Shown here piece by piece: positions 1 to 6,692 of a stretch of DNA of 7,380 bases. A program made the translations under genes and the position numbers. A model generated the notes under the pieces. It was not told the DNA's origin, did no database searches, and worked only from the letters and a program-made list of their open reading frames with translations. Positions within the stretch are counted from its first letter, which is position 1; each line of letters starts with the position of its first letter. The DNA comes from Pseudomonadota bacterium (GTDB taxonomy: Bacteria > Pseudomonadota > Alphaproteobacteria > Sphingomonadales > Sphingomonadaceae), in assembly GCA_023457895.1 (NCBI GenBank), contig JAEXAY010000024.1:1-7380 (forward strand), given 5' to 3'.

Positions 1-58
1 TTAAAGGCTTTAGTTTAATGATATTGTAGCCACCCAAAATTTGCGGAATATTTGTCAT
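1..58 (-). CDS. N-terminal fragment of an unrecognised protein (runs off window)
   Basis: An ATG at 58 opens a minus-strand frame that stays open to the window edge, giving 19 residues that begin MTNIPQILGGYNIIKLKPL. There is no signal peptide, so the product is probably cytoplasmic. The start lies only 5 nt from the left tag of the first repeat, the same placement as the other minus-strand genes, which supports it being the real start of the next cassette gene. A leader this short implies that the promoter lies in the repeat or further upstream. Too little is visible to name a family. Confidence 0.5.
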   Translation of the reverse strand, partial: MTNIPQILGGYNIIKLKPL

Positions 59-63
59 ACGCT

Positions 64-261
64 TGCAGATAACGGAAAAAGTATTTGCGAAGTGCGGGGG
101 AAAATGAACGAAAAGTTCAATTTCAACGGAGCTGAGCAAATTGCTTTTTCAGATGACTAATTTAAAGAAAAAAGTAATATGAAAAGCAAGTTGCGACTAA
201 AAAAATCGAGTAGAACAACTTGGTTTTCACCCCGCATTTTGCAAATACAATGTTATCTGCA
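64..261. repeat. attC-like repeat 1 (type I body)
   Basis: The left tag TGCAGATAAC is at 64-73 and the right tag GTTATCTGCA at 252-261. In this copy both tags happen to be complementary. The outer helix pairs 81-98 with 231-248: GTATTTGC with GCAAATAC, then GAAG opposite TTTT with two G.T wobbles, then TGCGGG with CCCGCA. The inner helix pairs about 135-153 with 177-195 (AGCAAATTGCTTTTTCA with ATGAAAAGCAAGTTGC). The unpaired flanks are GGAAAAA after AAC on the left and AAT before GTT on the right. Confidence 0.85.
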
Positions 262-269
262 GTAATTTT

Positions 270-1487
270 TTAGCGTATTTCTTTCTCAAATTCTTTTACA
301 ACATTTACATCAGCATATTTTCTTAAAAGTTGAATCAAATTTTCTGTAGTTGAAATTTTATTTTCATAAGCAGCTGAAAGAAATTGATTCATATTTTCAT
401 TACCAATTTTTTCTTTCAGTTTGTACAAAATATATGAATATTTAAAATAAGCAAGAGAATACCAATTATCATCATTAGGTGATATTTCGGAAATCTTAAT
501 TGGTTTTTGATATGCTGTTTCATATTTTTTTAAAAATTCTTTAAACTCTGCTTCTGATAATTTTTGTTGCATAAAATTTAAAGCAGAATATTCTGCAAAA
601 GATTCATTTAACCATTCTTCATAAGTTCCGAAAGAAGCGTTTTTCCACCAAAGATGTCCGATTTCGTGAGCAAGTGTTTTTTTGTCACTATTTGCAAATC
701 CATTTTTGAGAGATAAAGAAATAAAACTTTTTCTTGCATAAGACATCGGATGTGCAAAAGGATTAACAGCAACAATTAGATTTTTTGAATCACTCTTTCC
801 AAAAATCGTTTCATAATAATTATAAATTTCATCTGAAGTCTTTTTAATATCTTCAATCTGTTCATTAGAAAGTTCGATTCCGTAAAATTTTATTTTATCA
901 TTTTTTGAAGAGAAAATTTGAAATTTGTCAGAAAGAATTACTGGAATATCTTTATAATTTTCTCTGTTAATAATTGTAGTTTTTGAACCATTTTTTGTGA
1001 TGTCTCCACTGCCAATTATGCTGTAATTTTTAGGTGTTTCAAATTCAAATTTGTATGAATAATTTTTATCGTTTAAATTAATGGGAAACCAACCTGTATA
1101 AAGACTTAATTCAATCCAATTAGGATTGTATAAAAACGTAGGATTTTCAACTTTGGTAAGTTTGTACGAATACTTTATTTCTAAATTGAAGTTTATAGAA
1201 TAATTATTTTGAATGATGATTTTCTTAAAATCGGGCATAAAATCAGTTGCATTTTCAGTTTTGTAATTGATGAAAACATTGTTGATTTTAAGGTTTTCTA
1301 TTTTGGCGTTTTTGTTTAGGTAAAAATAAAAATCTTTTGAAGAGAAAGAATTAGAATATTCAATTTTAAAATTTGCATTTAGGGTTTTTAAAGAATCTAA
1401 CGAGATTTTGCCGTCATAATTTTTAATTTCTTGAGCTTTTGCAAAGGTTGAAAGTGTAATTATTATAAAAAGTGAATTTAAGCGCAT
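270..1487 (-). CDS. Exported M1-family-like zinc peptidase (gluzincin)
   Basis: A 405-residue protein. A signal peptide spans residues 1-18 (hydrophobic IIITLSTFA, cleavage AKA|Q), so it acts in the periplasm or is secreted. Residues ~20-200 look like the beta-rich N-terminal domain of M1 peptidases. The catalytic region carries HEIGHLWW at 274-281 (zinc ligands H274 and H278, general base E275) and NESFAEY at 294-300 (third ligand E295). Y347 in the segment YFKYSYILYKL is the likely transition-state tyrosine. The spacing from H278 to E295 is 16 residues, not the 18 of classical M1, and no GxMEN exopeptidase motif is seen; PMSYARKSF (247-255) sits at about that place. It is also much shorter than full aminopeptidase N. 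Peptidase activity is therefore likely, but aminopeptidase specificity is not shown. The ATG at 1487 is chosen because it begins the signal peptide; the frame upstream is repeat sequence with only a TTG start. The stop is 9 nt from repeat 1. Confidence 0.85.
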   Translation of the reverse strand: MRLNSLFIIITLSTFAKAQEIKNYDGKISLDSLKTLNANFKIEYSNSFSSKDFYFYLNKNAKIENLKINNVFINYKTENATDFMPDFKKIIIQNNYSINFNLEIKYSYKLTKVENPTFLYNPNWIELSLYTGWFPINLNDKNYSYKFEFETPKNYSIIGSGDITKNGSKTTIINRENYKDIPVILSDKFQIFSSKNDKIKFYGIELSNEQIEDIKKTSDEIYNYYETIFGKSDSKNLIVAVNPFAHPMSYARKSFISLSLKNGFANSDKKTLAHEIGHLWWKNASFGTYEEWLNESFAEYSALNFMQQKLSEAEFKEFLKKYETAYQKPIKISEISPNDDNWYSLAYFKYSYILYKLKEKIGNENMNQFLSAAYENKISTTENLIQLLRKYADVNVVKEFEKEIR

Positions 1488-1501
1488 TGTTCGGATATTA
1501 T

Positions 1502-1701
1502 TGCAGATAACGGAAAAAGTATTTGCGAAGGGCGGGCTAAATTGGACAAAAAGTTCAATTTCGACCGAACGAAGCAAATTGCTTTTTCAGATTGTTAAAT
1601 TACAAAAAAATACAATATGAAAAGCAAATTGCGACTAAATGCAACTGTTCTTTCTATTATTACTTCAACCCCGCCTTTTGCAAATACTATGTTAGCCGAT
1701 C
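1502..1701. repeat. attC-like repeat 2 (type I body)
   Basis: The left tag TGCAGATAAC is at 1502-1511 and pairs with the tag at 252-261 across the peptidase gene. The right tag GTTAGCCGAtC starts at 1691 and pairs with 2447-2456. The outer helix pairs 1519-1536 with 1670-1687; here the base pair that is T-A in repeat 1 is G-C (GGCGGG with CCCGCC). The inner helix again uses GCAAATTGCTTTTTCA with ATGAAAAGCAAATTGC. The body is nearly identical to repeat 6. Confidence 0.85.
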
Positions 1702-1720
1702 GTCTTTTATTTGGTGATTT

Positions 1721-1795
1721 TTATAAATCTTCACCTTTAGCCCTATTATATTCATTGTCATAGAACATTGTAATATAATACCTCCCAGAATTTTA
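1721..1795 (-). pseudogene. Detached C-terminal tail of the 1793-2407 gene, beyond an in-frame TAA
   Basis: Directly after the TAA at 1793-1795 the same frame stays open for 23 codons, ending at a TAA at 1721-1723. It reads NSGRYYITMFYDN followed by EYNRAKGEDL. The composition is protein-like and hydrophobic/aromatic, and from memory it resembles the usual C-terminus of this Bacteroidota secreted-protein family (…YYI.MFYDN.YN.A.GEDL). The second stop lies about 20 nt from repeat 2, which is the gene-to-repeat distance seen elsewhere in the array; the first stop leaves an unusually long gap of ~90 nt. Both facts suggest a nonsense mutation, for example GAA to TAA at codon 205, rather than a natural end. 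Confidence 0.65.
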
Positions 1796-2407
1796 AGTAA
1801 TCATAAACCAAACAACTTTATTCAATTGTTTTTGTACTAAATATGAATTTATTTCAGACATTAATTCGTTTTTGAATTCTTCAGTTTGATTTGAAAGTTT
1901 TTCTTTAGAATATTTTGAGAGTAAATAAGATTGGATTTCTTCAGGTTTTAATTCAGAAGTTTGATAAAATATAGCCTCATATCTTTTATTTTTCACACTC
2001 ATTTCATAAGATATATCTTCGGATTCAGAAATTTTGAAAGCAGAGTTTGAAATTGCAAAAGTATATTTTGAATTATTTTGAAATTGTTGACAAAGATTAT
2101 TAAATCTAACTTTAATGTCACTTTCATTCAAAGTATTTGCGTCAGCAACCATAATTCTATAAACTTTATTATTATTCGTGCCAATGTGTAAATTCACATT
2201 TGTTCCATTAAATTCTCCAGTTAATATGTCTTGTCCATATTGATTTATTTTAAATCCTTTCTCCTTCAATTTATTTATCATTTCCGATTTAGAACCGTTA
2301 ATTGGAATACCAAGAAATGTTGTTACATCTTCTTGAGCATATAAATTTAGTGAAGACGTAAGAGTAACAAAAAAAACTAAAAAAAAGTTTAAAATTTTCA
2401 TTTTCAT
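1793..2407 (-). CDS. Secreted protein of a Bacteroidota family of unknown function, apparently truncated
   Basis: 204 residues to the first stop. A signal peptide spans residues 1-24 (MKMKILNFFLVFFVTL…, cleavage LYA|QE). The mature part begins EDVTTFLGIPINGSKSEM, then 'KLKEKGF' and 'LTGEFNGTNVNLHIGTNNNK', with 'RFNNLCQQF' at 101-109, and it ends VVWFMIT. This gives an alternating alpha/beta exported protein. I recognise the style as a common conserved hypothetical family in Bacteroidetes but know no function. The family C-terminus appears to continue after the stop (entry 1721-1795), for a full length near 228 residues. The start is ATG 2407 (MKMK); ATG 2401 (MKIL) or 2419 are alternatives. 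Further upstream the frame enters repeat 3 and is spurious. It is alone in its cassette. Confidence 0.75.
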   Translation of the reverse strand: MKMKILNFFLVFFVTLTSSLNLYAQEDVTTFLGIPINGSKSEMINKLKEKGFKINQYGQDILTGEFNGTNVNLHIGTNNNKVYRIMVADANTLNESDIKVRFNNLCQQFQNNSKYTFAISNSAFKISESEDISYEMSVKNKRYEAIFYQTSELKPEEIQSYLLSKYSKEKLSNQTEEFKNELMSEINSYLVQKQLNKVVWFMIT

Positions 2408-2446
2408 TATAATTTGCATTAGTTTCAAACATTGTTTATTTAAGAT

Positions 2447-2645
2447 GTCGGCTAACGGAAAAAGTATTGGCGAAGTGCGGGAAAAATTGGACGAAAAGTT
2501 CAATTTAGACTAAACGTAGCCGATGCTTTTTCAGATTGTCTAAATTAAAGAAAAAAAACAATATGAAAAGCAGCGGCGGATAAATATTTCTAAAAGTTCA
2601 ACTTGTTACTTCACCCCGCATTTTGCCAATACAATGTTGTACGAC
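2447..2645. repeat. attC-like repeat 3 (type I body with compensatory changes)
   Basis: The left tag GTCGGCTAAC is at 2447-2456 and the right tag GTTGTACGAC at 2636-2645. The outer helix pairs 2464-2481 with 2615-2632. It reads GTATTGGC with GCCAATAC, whereas other copies have GTATTTGC with GCAAATAC: a two-sided T-A to G-C change. The inner helix also changes on both strands (AGCCGATGCTTTTTCA opposite ATGAAAAGCAGCGGC). These compensations show that pairing, not sequence, is maintained. Confidence 0.85.
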
Positions 2646-2650
2646 GTTTT

Positions 2651-3205
2651 TTAAAGTTCTCCTTTAACTTTTTTTAGTAAGGTGATCAAATCCTTCAATT
2701 CTTCTTTACTAAATTCATTCAAATTTTGATTGAAGTTTGTAGTAGGGAATTTTATATAATTAATCCATTTTTTATTCTCTTCGTTATAAACTCCACCAAA
2801 CTCAATATTACTCAATGTTTGGAATTTATATTTAGTTTCAATCTCTGTTTTTTCATTTTCTTTTTGCTGTAATGTTTGAAGAGATTGAATGAGTTTCGAC
2901 AGTTCCAATTTTTCTATTGTTAAAGTTTTTTTGGAAATAATATCGAAAGTCTCATATTCAGTCATAATTCCAAGAACTTTTTCTGCTGTATTGTCAGATA
3001 AATCTTTAGAAATAATTTTTTGAATATTTAAATTCTTGAATTTTCCGTAATTGAAAATTTGTTTTTCTATTAAAGTTCCTTTTCGTGAATTAATTTTCAA
3101 ACCATTAGAAATTGTAGAAGAAGAGCTTCTTGGAATCGGTGGCGAATTTTGTGCAATTAAAAATGAATTTACTGCAACTAAAATCAGTACAAATATTTTT
3201 TTCAT
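2651..3205 (-). CDS. Secreted protein of unknown function, second gene of a two-gene cassette
   Basis: 184 residues. A signal peptide spans residues 1-18 (MKKIFVLILVAVNSFLIA|Q). A Pro/Ser-rich linker follows (NSPPIPRSSSSTISNG, 20-35). The rest is a lysine- and glutamate-rich domain with a likely helix or coiled-coil at ~95-122 (LTIEKLELSKLIQSLQTLQQ) and a C-terminal helix (FSKEELKDLITLLKKVKGEL, 165-184). No catalytic motif or family is recognised. Its ATG overlaps the stop of the upstream gene in an ATGA (3202-3205), so it is probably translationally coupled and co-expressed with 3202-3678. The stop is only 5 nt from repeat 3. Confidence 0.8.
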   Translation of the reverse strand: MKKIFVLILVAVNSFLIAQNSPPIPRSSSSTISNGLKINSRKGTLIEKQIFNYGKFKNLNIQKIISKDLSDNTAEKVLGIMTEYETFDIISKKTLTIEKLELSKLIQSLQTLQQKENEKTEIETKYKFQTLSNIEFGGVYNEENKKWINYIKFPTTNFNQNLNEFSKEELKDLITLLKKVKGEL

Positions 3206-3678
3206 AATTTATTTTTCTTTTTTGAGTTTCTTTTTAAAGGCTTTTCTTTTGAGAAAAATAATCCACCAATTACATTTTTATCTTCATAAACCCAAACACT
3301 TGCATATTTTACTTCAGGATTTTTTTCTGTTTTAAAATTGAAAATAAAAAGTTCCAAAGGATCATTGTTTTTCGAATATTTATGATAATAAGAAGAATTT
3401 AAATCTAAAATCTCAAAATTTCCATATTTCTCGATTATTCTACTACAATTTTCTTTAATACTATCATTAAGCTTCGATTTTGACCTTGAATCAATAATGT
3501 AGTTTTCAAATTTAGAAAAGTCATTTTTTTTGCATTTATCAATATAATCTTGAGCAAAATTTTTAGCAACTTTAAGTCTTTCTTGATTGATTTTTTTCTC
3601 TGAAATTTGTTTGTAATAATTTTGTGAAAAAGCAGGTAAGCTTATACCTGCCAATAAAATTGTTAATATTTTCTTCAT
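3202..3678 (-). CDS. Small secreted protein, possibly NTF2-like fold
   Basis: 158 residues. A signal peptide spans residues 1-18 (MKKILTILLAGISLPAFS|Q). The mature part has an N-terminal helix (ERLKVAKNFAQDYIDKC, 33-49), then 'DFSKFENYII', a basic helix, and a strand-rich end (FEILDLNSSYY, LELFIFNFKT, YASVWVYEDKNVIGGLFF, 88-142). Helices followed by a curved sheet, with a hydrophobic strand ending in a turn, suggest an NTF2/SnoaL or DUF3887-like fold; this is inferred from the pattern only. The C-terminus is very basic (KRNSKKKNKL). It is the first gene of the two-gene cassette and overlaps its partner by 4 nt. ATG 3678 begins the signal peptide and lies 23 nt inside repeat 4's tag. The upstream bases show no clear Shine-Dalgarno. 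Confidence 0.8.
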   Translation of the reverse strand: MKKILTILLAGISLPAFSQNYYKQISEKKINQERLKVAKNFAQDYIDKCKKNDFSKFENYIIDSRSKSKLNDSIKENCSRIIEKYGNFEILDLNSSYYHKYSKNNDPLELFIFNFKTEKNPEVKYASVWVYEDKNVIGGLFFSKEKPLKRNSKKKNKL

Positions 3679-3701
3679 TTAAGCGGTTTTTTTGGTAAAA
3701 T

Positions 3702-3902
3702 GTCGTACAACGGAAAAGGGCTTTGCGAGGTGCGGGCTACTGCAACTGGAAGTGAAGAGGTGACCGAACGCTAGCAAAAACTTTTTCCATTTTTTAAAAT
3801 TATGAAAAAACTAAAAAATGGAAAAGTTTTTTGCGGGTGTTTTCTAGAATATTTCTAAGATTTCCTTCAACCCCGCATCTTGCAAAACCCATGTTAGCAG
3901 AA
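3702..3902. repeat. attC-like repeat 4 (divergent body)
   Basis: The left tag GTCGTACAAC is at 3702-3711 and the right tag GTTAGCAGAA at 3893-3902. This is the most divergent copy in sequence, but it has the same architecture. The outer helix pairs 3718-3736 with 3872-3890 (GGGCTTTGC opposite GCAAAACCC with one C/A mismatch, then GAGGTGCGGG with CCCGCATCTT, where an A-T pair of other copies has become G-C). The inner helix pairs 3774-3795 with about 3813-3833 (CTTTTTCCATTTTTT opposite AAAAAATGGAAAAG). Confidence 0.8.
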
Positions 3903-3908
3903 GTTTTT

Positions 3909-4460
3909 TTATTTTTTGTATGTTTTTGAATTAGTTTGAATATATTTTATTAATGCATTAAATAGCGGATTAAAAGTGTTTTGGTCATTTACTCCAACCC
4001 AAAAATCGTCATATAAAGTATCTCCAACAAAAATTTCGTCAAAATTTTCAGGGTTTATAAGTTTCAACTGAATTCTTTTACTCTTTTCTTTATTATCATC
4101 AAATCTTAGATACAAAAACTTTTTATATTTTCTATAAGCATTATTTATTCCGATTTTTCCTGTTAAAGAACCAACTTCGTCTTGTTTGTTATCTTTAATA
4201 ATTTCTTTTTCTAAATCATCAAAAGTAATTACTCTGTCAAAATAACCTATTTTTTCTACCATTCCTTTCGTGAATGTATTATTCGGAACAATAAGAAGAG
4301 ATTTATTATTATCTAAGTCAAAAGGTTTGTTAACCAATATTTCCGCTTCTTTAGTCGCTTCAAAGAAACCTGTTTCCTTTTTCTCTGAAACTTTTTGCAC
4401 TGTGCAACTAGTTAAACTCAGCGTTGTCAAGGCAACTAAAAGATAAATCGTTTTTTTCAT
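3909..4460 (-). CDS. Lipoprotein of unknown function
   Basis: 183 residues. The lipoprotein signal has lipobox LTSC at 16-19, so C19 becomes the lipidated N-terminus. The following residues TVQKVSEKKE are charged, but not the clear acidic surface-export signal of Bacteroidota, so the side of the outer membrane is uncertain. The mature domain has 'KSLLIVPNNTFTKGMVEKIGYFDRVITFDDLEKEI' split over strands and helices at ~53-87, 'YRKYKKFLYLRFD' at 109-121, 'IQLKLINPENFDEIFVGD' at 130-147 and 'FNPLFNALIKYIQTNSK' at 163-179. No family is recognised. It is alone in its cassette; ATG 4460 is 24 nt from repeat 5 and the stop is 6 nt from repeat 4. Confidence 0.8.
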   Translation of the reverse strand: MKKTIYLLVALTTLSLTSCTVQKVSEKKETGFFEATKEAEILVNKPFDLDNNKSLLIVPNNTFTKGMVEKIGYFDRVITFDDLEKEIIKDNKQDEVGSLTGKIGINNAYRKYKKFLYLRFDDNKEKSKRIQLKLINPENFDEIFVGDTLYDDFWVGVNDQNTFNPLFNALIKYIQTNSKTYKK

Positions 4461-4484
4461 TTTTTACGGGATTTTTGTTAAAAT

Positions 4485-4687
4485 TTCTGCTAACGGAAAA
4501 AGTATTTGCGAAGGGCGGGCTACTTTGAACAAAAAGTCGGAAGGAAAACCGCCTTGAGCAAAAATGTTTTTTCCACTGACTAAATTACAAAAAATAGGGA
4601 AGTGGAAAAATATTTTGCGGATACTGCTAAATTAATTCTCACAGAATATATTCAACCCCGCCTTTTGCAAATACCTTGTTAGCAACA
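4485..4687. repeat. attC-like repeat 5 (type II body)
   Basis: The left tag TTCTGCTAAC is at 4485-4494 and the right tag GTTAGCAACA at 4678-4687. The outer helix pairs 4502-4519 with 4657-4674 (GTATTTGC with GCAAATAC, GAAG opposite TTTT, GGCGGG with CCCGCC). The inner helix pairs about 4557-4577 with 4600-4618 (GTTTTTTCCACT opposite AGTGGAAAAATA). The inner segments differ entirely from type I, while the outer 18-bp helix is the same. Repeats 7 and 8 share this body. Confidence 0.85.
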
Positions 4688-4693
4688 GTTGTT

Positions 4694-5251
4694 TTAATTT
4701 TTAATAAATTTTCCACTTTTATCAATGTAATATACTTCAATATTTTTATCAGGGACTTCTGACATAAAATTGTAATTTTCAATGACAATTTTATTTTTGG
4801 TTATTTTTCCAACAGATGTAAAGGCAGATTCCGCAATTTCATCATAAGAGATTTGAAGTTTGTCAATAATTTGACTATCGCTATTAATATTTACTAAAAA
4901 AGTTTTCATTTCAAATTCAGTTTTGGTTGTGATAACTATAGATTTAAAACTATCAGAAATACTTACTTTATAATTTGAAAAGAATTCTTCAGCATTGCTA
5001 TCAAGATTTCTTAATCCCAATTTTAAAATCTCTTTATCTGAAATTCTATTTAGTTGCCTATAATTGTCAAAATTAGTTGAATCAGTTACTGGTAACTTTA
5101 AAGTTTTCAAATTTCCTAAAGTCTCTTCACTTGTATTTACTTGAATAATTTTCTTAGGGTTTTCCAATTTTTTGTAATTAGAATCAGTTTGATTTTTGTT
5201 ACAATTAATAATGGTCAGTGTTATTAGAATTGTTATATAAAAAAATCTCAT
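4694..5251 (-). CDS. Putative lipoprotein of unknown function
   Basis: 185 residues. The hydrophobic signal MRFFYITILITLTIINC ends in a cysteine at 17. The residue before it is N rather than G/A/S, so the lipobox is weak but of a type seen in Bacteroidota. A disordered N/K/T-rich linker follows (18-45), then 'LKTLKLPVTDSTNFDNYRQL'. The C-terminal half is rich in beta strands (YKVSISDSFKSIVITTKTEF, then MKTFLVNINSDSQIIDKLQI, KIVIENYNF and NIEVYYIDKSGKFIKN). No catalytic motif or named family is recognised. ATG 5251 is chosen because it begins the signal sequence; the frame continues upstream into repeat 6 only by chance. It is alone in its cassette. Confidence 0.75.
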   Translation of the reverse strand: MRFFYITILITLTIINCNKNQTDSNYKKLENPKKIIQVNTSEETLGNLKTLKLPVTDSTNFDNYRQLNRISDKEILKLGLRNLDSNAEEFFSNYKVSISDSFKSIVITTKTEFEMKTFLVNINSDSQIIDKLQISYDEIAESAFTSVGKITKNKIVIENYNFMSEVPDKNIEVYYIDKSGKFIKN

Positions 5252-5277
5252 TTTTATGCGGGATAGTCGGTTACAAT

Positions 5278-5475
5278 TGTTGCTAACGGAAAAAGTATTT
5301 GCGAAGGGCGGGCTAAATTTAACTGAAAGTTCAATTTCGACCGAACGAAGCAAATTGCTTTTTCAGATTGTTAAATTACAAAAAAATACAATATGAAAAG
5401 CAAGTTGCGACTAAATGCAACAAATCTTTCTACTTGGCTTCAACCCCGCCTTTTGCAAATACTATGTTAGGCGTA
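5278..5475. repeat. attC-like repeat 6 (type I body)
   Basis: The left tag TGTTGCTAAC is at 5278-5287 and the right tag GTTAGGCGTA at 5466-5475. The outer helix pairs 5295-5312 with 5445-5462. The inner helix uses GCAAATTGCTTTTTCA opposite ATGAAAAGCAAGTTGC. It is nearly identical to repeat 2 through the body, although four other inserts and three other repeats lie between them. Confidence 0.85.
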
Positions 5476-5482
5476 GTTTTTT

Positions 5483-6409
5483 TTAATATTCATCATCTTC
5501 ATAAGTCATTGGAAAATAATTAGCGGGAATATATCCATCACAATAATTATTAGGAATATTTTTTAAAAGTTGATATTTAGTTATGTATTTATTTTCAATC
5601 CACTTTTTTCCAAATCTAGAAATAACATTAAAGAATAATACATACAATTCTGGATTTGACAGCTGGGCTCTATAAATTTTTATTATTTCTTGCTTTTCTT
5701 CTTCTTTTAAAAATTTTGAACTGTCAATTAACTTTATTGCATTGTACATATTTCTGAAATAAGTACTTAAATTAGTTTGGTTTGTTCTTCCATATTTTAG
5801 TTTAGGATTAGTATTTATCTTATCTTGAATTTCCTTTGCGAGTTCTGTATGACGTGGAGAATATCTGCTTAATTTTTCTTGTATAAATGAAACCCAAGAT
5901 CCATCAATCCCATAGTAGAAAATTATATATACAATATCTGCAATTTGCTTTTCATCTAGATTAAATGCCTTTTCATCATTTACTTTTCTAACAATTTCAA
6001 AAAGGCGATGAATTTGTATTTTGAATTGGACGAAAGCTCTTCTTCCTTCAGAAATTTCATCTTTTCTGTCTGCATCAAGATGCGGAATTTTTAGTTGATT
6101 TACATTTTGATTATGATAATCAATCATTCTGAAAAAGTTAGTTTCTAAAGATGATTTTTGATTCTCTCGATTTTGATGAAGTATTGTGTAAATCAATAGA
6201 AATACACTTAAAATACTGAATATTGTTCCAATAAAGCCACCAAAAAAATCTCCAAATTTCGATGCTAAATCAGGTTCAATAATCTTAGTTTCATTAAAAT
6301 TAAATGATTCATTGAATATTATAAAAAAGAAGGAAATTATACCAATAATTCCAAACAATATCGATAAACCTACAAATATGATTTTTGTTATTTTGTTCAC
6401 TAATGACAC
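5483..6409 (-). CDS. putAbiC-like phage abortive infection membrane protein
   Basis: 308 residues. There are two N-terminal membrane helices (~9-32 and ~56-77) with FGDFFGGFIGTIFSILSVFL at 52-71. The cytoplasmic domain has 'ETNFFRMIDYHNQNV' (89-103), 'STYFRNMYNAIKLID' (215-229) and 'YRAQLSNPELYVLFFN' (246-261). This order matches my knowledge of the 'putative phage abortive infection protein' family (putAbiC, Pfam PF16872). By family, such proteins are proposed to stop growth of phage-infected cells; the mechanism is not established. The length fits the family and no disruption is seen. The start is GTG 6409; GTG 6400 is a possible alternative, and the frame closes upstream at 6421 without any ATG. 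It is the only recognisable defence gene in the array and is alone in its cassette, with the stop 7 nt from repeat 6. Confidence 0.8.
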   Translation of the reverse strand: MSLVNKITKIIFVGLSILFGIIGIISFFFIIFNESFNFNETKIIEPDLASKFGDFFGGFIGTIFSILSVFLLIYTILHQNRENQKSSLETNFFRMIDYHNQNVNQLKIPHLDADRKDEISEGRRAFVQFKIQIHRLFEIVRKVNDEKAFNLDEKQIADIVYIIFYYGIDGSWVSFIQEKLSRYSPRHTELAKEIQDKINTNPKLKYGRTNQTNLSTYFRNMYNAIKLIDSSKFLKEEEKQEIIKIYRAQLSNPELYVLFFNVISRFGKKWIENKYITKYQLLKNIPNNYCDGYIPANYFPMTYEDDEY

Positions 6410-6425
6410 TACATTTTGTTAAAAT

Positions 6426-6626
6426 TACGCCTAACGGAAAAAGTATTTGCGAAGGGCGGGCTACTTTGAACCGAAAGTCGGAAGAAAAACCACCTTGAGC
6501 AAAATATTTTTTCGACTGACTAAATTACAAAAATAAAGGAAGTGGAAAAATATTTTGCGGATATTGCAACTGAATTCTCACAGAATATATTCAACCCCGC
6601 CTTTTGCAAATACACTGTTGTACGAT
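6426..6626. repeat. attC-like repeat 7 (type II body)
   Basis: The left tag TACGCCTAAC is at 6426-6435 and the right tag GTTGTACGAT at 6617-6626. The outer helix pairs 6443-6460 with 6596-6613, identical in sequence to repeats 5 and 8. The inner helix uses GCAAAATATTTTTTCGACT opposite AAGTGGAAAAATATTTTGC. The body is very close to repeat 8. Confidence 0.85.
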
Positions 6627-6692
6627 GTGCTTCTTATGAAGAATGCTTTGCCACATTTTAACCATCGAATTGCAAAAACTCGTGAAATCTCT

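Noticed and set aside
1488..1577. N-terminal extension of the M1-like gene into repeat 2 (begins LRSVEIEL from a TTG); the same peptide precedes the 4694-5251 gene
   Set aside because: It is the translation of the shared repeat, starts at TTG, and precedes a proper signal peptide whose ATG is the better start in both genes.
2408..2503. Upstream extension of the 1793-2407 gene into repeat 3
   Set aside because: It begins at a TTG inside the repeat and would bury a normal signal peptide.
3051..3335. Plus-strand open frame of 94 codons
   Set aside because: It lies antisense to two well-supported overlapping genes and has a low-complexity composition typical of the complement of AT-rich coding DNA.
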